A stretch of DNA of 42,480 nucleotides. It comes from CADCTB01 sp964479465. Lineage in GTDB: Bacteria; Actinomycetota; Acidimicrobiia; Acidimicrobiales; AC-14. The notes under the pieces are model-generated. The model saw nothing but the letters and a program-made list of their open reading frames with translations. It was not told the DNA's origin and did no database searches. Both the position numbers and the translations under genes were made by a program. The stretch lies in NCBI GenBank assembly GCA_964479465.1, contig CAYZMG010000033.1, positions 1-42,480 on the forward strand, read 5' to 3'. Of this stretch, positions 39,751-42,480 are shown in pieces (position 1 is the stretch's first letter; every line of letters begins with the position of its first letter).

Positions 39751-40934
39751 ACGTCATAGTGGCGGGCGCCGGCCCAGGCGGCTCGTCATGCGCCGCGCTG
39801 CTCGGCAGGAAGGGCTACAGGGTCCTGCTGCTCGACAAGGCCCGCTTCCCGCGGGACAAGTGCTGCGGCGACGGGCTCACCGCGGATGCGCTGCGCCAGC
39901 TCGAGGGCCTTGGCCTTCGCCCCGACTCGGTACCCGACTGGCAGGCCGTCCACGAGGTGTTCGTGCGCTCCCCCGTGGGCCGCACCGTGTCGTTCCCGCT
40001 GCCCGACGACGGCCTGTATGCCGTCGTCGCCCCTCGGGCCCAGCTCGATGCCGCCCTGCTGGACGTGGCGCGGGCGGCCGGCGTCAAGGTGGCCGACGGG
40101 CACGCTCTGGCCGGCGCCCGAGCGGTCGCCGGCGGGATCGAGCTCGACGTCGACGGGCTGGGCACGATCACGACGCCATACGCCATCGGCGCCGACGGTG
40201 CCTGGTCTCCGCTGCGCAAGGCCCTGGGCGCGAACGAGCCCGGCTATTTGGGCGACTGGCACGCCTTCCGCCAGTACTTCTCCGGCGTCGGCCCCGCCGC
40301 CGCCGGCCTCTGGATCTGGTTCGAGCCCGACCTGCTGCCCGGCTACGCCTGGTCGTTCCCCCTGCCGGGAGGCCGGGCCAACGTCGGCTTCGGCATCCAA
40401 CGCGACGCCGGCATCCCCATCCGGGAGATGAAGGACATGTGGCCCGAGCTCCTGGCCCGGCCCGCGGTGCGCGACGTGCTTGGCGACTCGGCGGTACCCG
40501 AAGGCGTCCACAAGGCCTGGCCCATCCCCGCTCGGATCGACAAGATGCCGCTCACCGCCGGCGGCGGCCGGGCTCTGTTCGTGGGTGACGCCGCCTGCGC
40601 CACCGACCCCATGACCGGGGAGGGCATCGCCCAGGCCCTCGTGAGCGGCCGAAAGGCCGCCGAGGCGGTGCTAGCCGGAGGCGACGTCGCCGCCGAGTAC
40701 CGGAAGGTCATCGAGCACGAGCTGTTTGCCGACCACCGCTTGGCCCGCCTGCTGAGCCGGGCCCTGAGCCACCGCAAGGGGGTCCGCATCGCCCTGCGGG
40801 TCGCCGGCTCCAGCGACTGGACCCGCCGCAACTTCGGGCGCTGGCTGTTCGAGGACTATCCCCGGGCGGCCGTGCTCACGCCCAGCCGCTGGCACCGCGG
40901 CATGTTCACCGGATCGGGGGCCTACCGGGCGTGA
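39751..40934 (+). CDS. Geranylgeranyl reductase-family FAD oxidoreductase (5' end missing at the gap)
   Basis: About 394 residues, beginning at the gap with VIVAGAGPGGSSCAALLG, the FAD-binding Rossmann motif. DKARFPRDKCCGDGLT is the characteristic cysteine-containing loop; GDAACATDPMTGEGIAQAL in the last third binds the FAD ribityl chain. The family reduces geranylgeranyl chains in lipids, menaquinone or chlorophyll side groups; in actinobacteria it most often modifies menaquinone or isoprenoid lipids. Only a few N-terminal residues are likely lost. It overlaps the MBL gene by 4 nt (GTGA), so it is translationally coupled to it. Confidence 0.92.
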
Positions 40935-41554
40935 AGATCGACAGGATCGTGACGTCGGGCATCTTCTCTCTGGACGGCAAGGACTACGAGGTCGACAACA
41001 ACGTGTGGCTCGTCGGCGACGACGAGCGGGTCGTGGTCATCGACGCCCCACACGACGCCGGCACCATTCTCGCCGCAATCGACGGCCGCCAGCTTGACGG
41101 CATCGTCTGCACCCACGGCCACAACGACCACATCAACGCCGCCGTGGAAGTGGCCGACGCCACCGGCGCGCCGGTCGCCCTCCACCCCGCCGACCGGATG
41201 CTCTGGGAGGTCGTCTATCCGGGCCGGCGACCAGAGATCGAGCTGGCCCACGGCGACGTCCTCCAGATGGGCGGCACCCTGCTCCAGATCTGGCACACCC
41301 CCGGCCACTCCCCCGGCGGCGTGTGCCTCCACCTGGCCGAGGCCGGCGTGGTCTTCACCGGCGACACCCTCTTCCAGGGCGGCCCAGGCGCCACCGGCCG
41401 GTCCTACTCGCACTTCCCGACCATCATCGAGTCGCTCCGGCGCCTGTTCCTCTACATGCCGCCCGAGACCGTGGTCCATACCGGCCACGGCGACTCCACC
41501 ACGATCGGCGCCGAGTCGCCCCACGTCGAGGAGTGGGTCCGCCGGGGCCATTGA
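40931..41554 (+). CDS. MBL-fold metallo-hydrolase
   Basis: A 207-residue metallo-beta-lactamase-fold protein. Metal ligands are in CTHGHNDH (the HxHxDH motif), WHTPGHSPGG, FTGDTLFQGG and HTGHGDST. This is the glyoxalase-II-like group of small hydrolases, often thioesterases or persulfide-related enzymes; the exact substrate is unknown. It lacks a rhodanese domain and so differs from the fusion at 9741. Start is GTG at 40931, coupled to the flavoprotein gene through a 4-nt overlap. It converges on rimM with a 14-nt gap. Confidence 0.93.
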   Translation: MKIDRIVTSGIFSLDGKDYEVDNNVWLVGDDERVVVIDAPHDAGTILAAIDGRQLDGIVCTHGHNDHINAAVEVADATGAPVALHPADRMLWEVVYPGRRPEIELAHGDVLQMGGTLLQIWHTPGHSPGGVCLHLAEAGVVFTGDTLFQGGPGATGRSYSHFPTIIESLRRLFLYMPPETVVHTGHGDSTTIGAESPHVEEWVRRGH

Positions 41555-41568
41555 GCCGGGGCTCGCCG

Positions 41569-42027
41569 TCAGTCCAGCAGGCCCGCCGGCGGGTCGATGA
41601 CCACCCGGCCCGGCAGCTTGGTCTTCACGAACACGAGGGGCACGAGCCGGTCGCCGGCGAGGACGAGCAGGTCGGAGGCAGGGTTGGCCTCCACCGCCTC
41701 TACCGGCCCGTAGCTGCGCCCTGCGAGGTCGAACACCTCGGCCCCGATCAGCTCGTGCACCCAGAGGGTGTCGTCTTCGCCGTCGACGGGCTCAGCCGAC
41801 AGCAACACGTTCCGGTACGTCTCGGCCGCGTTGCGATCCTCCACCCCGCGGAAGGCCACGATCCAGCGCCCGAGATGGGGCGTGGCCGTCAACACCTCAA
41901 GGTCGCCCCGGTCCGATGCCAGGACCGAGCCCGGCGCCAGCCGCAGATCAGGTCGGTTGGAGGTGAGGTCGACGATGACCTCGCCCCGTATCCCATGCGC
42001 CTTGACGATGCGCCCGACCTCGAGCAC
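41569..42027 (-). CDS. rimM: Ribosome maturation factor RimM
   Basis: A 152-residue RimM. The N-terminal barrel begins LEVGRIVKAHGIRGEVIVDL, the best known family signature, and the C-terminal PRC-barrel includes LWVHELIGAEVFDLAGRSYG. RimM assists 30S maturation by binding ribosomal protein S19 and 16S rRNA. GTG start at 42027, 4 nt after the KhpA stop, so the rpsP-khpA-rimM order is one operon. TrmD and RplS usually follow, but here the next gene is convergent. Confidence 0.95.
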   Translation of the reverse strand: MLEVGRIVKAHGIRGEVIVDLTSNRPDLRLAPGSVLASDRGDLEVLTATPHLGRWIVAFRGVEDRNAAETYRNVLLSAEPVDGEDDTLWVHELIGAEVFDLAGRSYGPVEAVEANPASDLLVLAGDRLVPLVFVKTKLPGRVVIDPPAGLLD

Positions 42028-42031
42028 CGGA

Positions 42032-42340
42032 CTAGTCGACGATGTCGACGTGGACGTCCATGCCCTCCCGGGCGGCGGCGGCGCGAACGACGGTGCGGAT
42101 GGCCTGGGCCGTGCGGCCCCGCCGGCCGATGACGCGGCCCATGTCGTCGGGCGACACGTTCAGGCGCAGGCTGACGTTGCGGCCCTCCTCGACCTCGACA
42201 ACGACGGAGTCGGGGTCGTCGACGATGGCCTTGGCCAGGTACTCCAGGACGGTCCGCGGGACAGAGCCCTCGATGCGGTTGCCACCGTCGTCGTCCTCGT
42301 CGAGATCGAGGTCGACCTCGTCCACGCCGGCGTCGCTCAC
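42032..42340 (-). CDS. khpA: KH-domain RNA-binding protein KhpA
   Basis: A 102-residue protein. The first 25 residues are acidic (DEVDLDLDEDDDGG) and unusual; the remainder is a single KH domain with VIGRRGRTAQAIRTVVRAAA, containing the GxxG loop that binds RNA. KhpA works with KhpB in cell-division control and RNA binding in Gram-positive bacteria. The GTG start at 42340 overlaps the stop of rpsP (GTGA). The acidic extension could be a start-site artefact, but no better start is visible. Confidence 0.93.
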   Translation of the reverse strand: MSDAGVDEVDLDLDEDDDGGNRIEGSVPRTVLEYLAKAIVDDPDSVVVEVEEGRNVSLRLNVSPDDMGRVIGRRGRTAQAIRTVVRAAAAREGMDVHVDIVD

Positions 42341-42480
42341 GAGGCTGCCGTCGGCGCGGGCGCGGGCGCCGGGGCGCCTCCGGTGCCGGGCTTGAACTGC
42401 TCCCAGGCGCCGGAGATCTTCAGCAGCTGCTGGACCCGGTCGGTGGGCTGGGCGCCCGTCTGGAGCCAGGCGACGGCATT
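42337..42480 (-). CDS. rpsP: 30S ribosomal protein S16, C-terminal part only
   Basis: The last 47 residues of S16 are present; the gene continues beyond the window edge. NAVAWLQTGAQPTDRVQQLL and LKISGAWEQF match the well known S16 C-terminal core, followed by a Pro/Ala-rich tail (GAPAPAPAPTAAS) typical of actinobacterial S16. Its TGA overlaps the khpA GTG, consistent with the conserved rpsP-khpA-rimM cluster. Confidence 0.93.
   Translation of the reverse strand, partial: NAVAWLQTGAQPTDRVQQLLKISGAWEQFKPGTGGAPAPAPAPTAAS

Noticed and set aside
1..42480. tRNA, rRNA, transposase or CRISPR elements
   Set aside because: No matching tRNA arm patterns, conserved rRNA blocks, insertion-sequence ends or direct-repeat arrays were found on either strand by reading.

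Overview
The window is very GC-rich, has GTG and TTG starts, overlapping genes, lipoproteins with Thr/Ser-rich linkers, a type II glutamine synthetase and some leaderless-looking promoters. This suggests an actinobacterium, probably an uncultured Acidimicrobiia-like lineage (inference from gene content). A run of ten Ns at 39741-39750 shows it is a draft or metagenome scaffold. No rRNA, tRNA, CRISPR array or transposase was seen, and no gene-free stretch exceeds 300 bases.

Region 1 (1-3236): the 5' part of a lipoprotein gene, a DHA2-type MFS exporter, a YkgJ-like cysteine-cluster protein and a short membrane fatty-acid desaturase. Region 2 (3217-9672, minus): four genes joined by 1-4 nt overlaps, encoding a MoxR-type AAA+ ATPase, a DUF5682 protein, a VWA protein and a SWIM zinc-finger protein. 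Their partner by analogy with the E. coli yehI-yehLMPQ locus, a WGR-DUF4132 protein of about 1,200 residues, lies at 19010-22651 on the same strand. Region 3 (9741-18946) sits between the two halves. It is a sulfur-oxidation cassette: ArsR repressor and rhodanese-persulfide dioxygenase fusion on the minus strand; DsrE2-like protein, TusA, a fused FeS/NrfD subunit, a large Mo-pterin catalytic subunit (SoeA-like) and a TorD-like chaperone on the plus strand; DUF1634 and TauE/SafE exporter on the minus strand. Persulfide sulfur would be passed by rhodanese, DsrE and TusA, oxidised to sulfite and then sulfate by the Mo enzyme, with TauE exporting excess sulfite.

Region 4 (22683-30227): a tandem repeat, a DinB/mycothiol-type protein, a GH65 phosphorylase, a lipoprotein, glutamine synthetase II with a strong bidirectional terminator, a secreted subtilase with RTX repeats and a Glu in place of the catalytic His, and a lipoprotein that looks like a free-standing copy of that protease's propeptide. 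Region 5 (30329-35178): a membrane-anchored unknown, a DUF421 protein, an OmpR-type two-component system and an HtrA-type protease. The promoters of glnII, the response regulator and htrA all carry 11-nt direct repeats built on TTCACA or a close variant, pointing to one regulon. The htrA leader contains a very long perfect-arm hairpin.

Region 6 (35253-42480): a beta-lactamase-fold hydrolase, GDP-mannose 4,6-dehydratase, a VanW/peptidoglycan-binding protein, a small membrane protein, a geranylgeranyl-reductase-type flavoprotein interrupted by the assembly gap, an MBL hydrolase, and on the minus strand the translation cluster rpsP (partial)-khpA-rimM.
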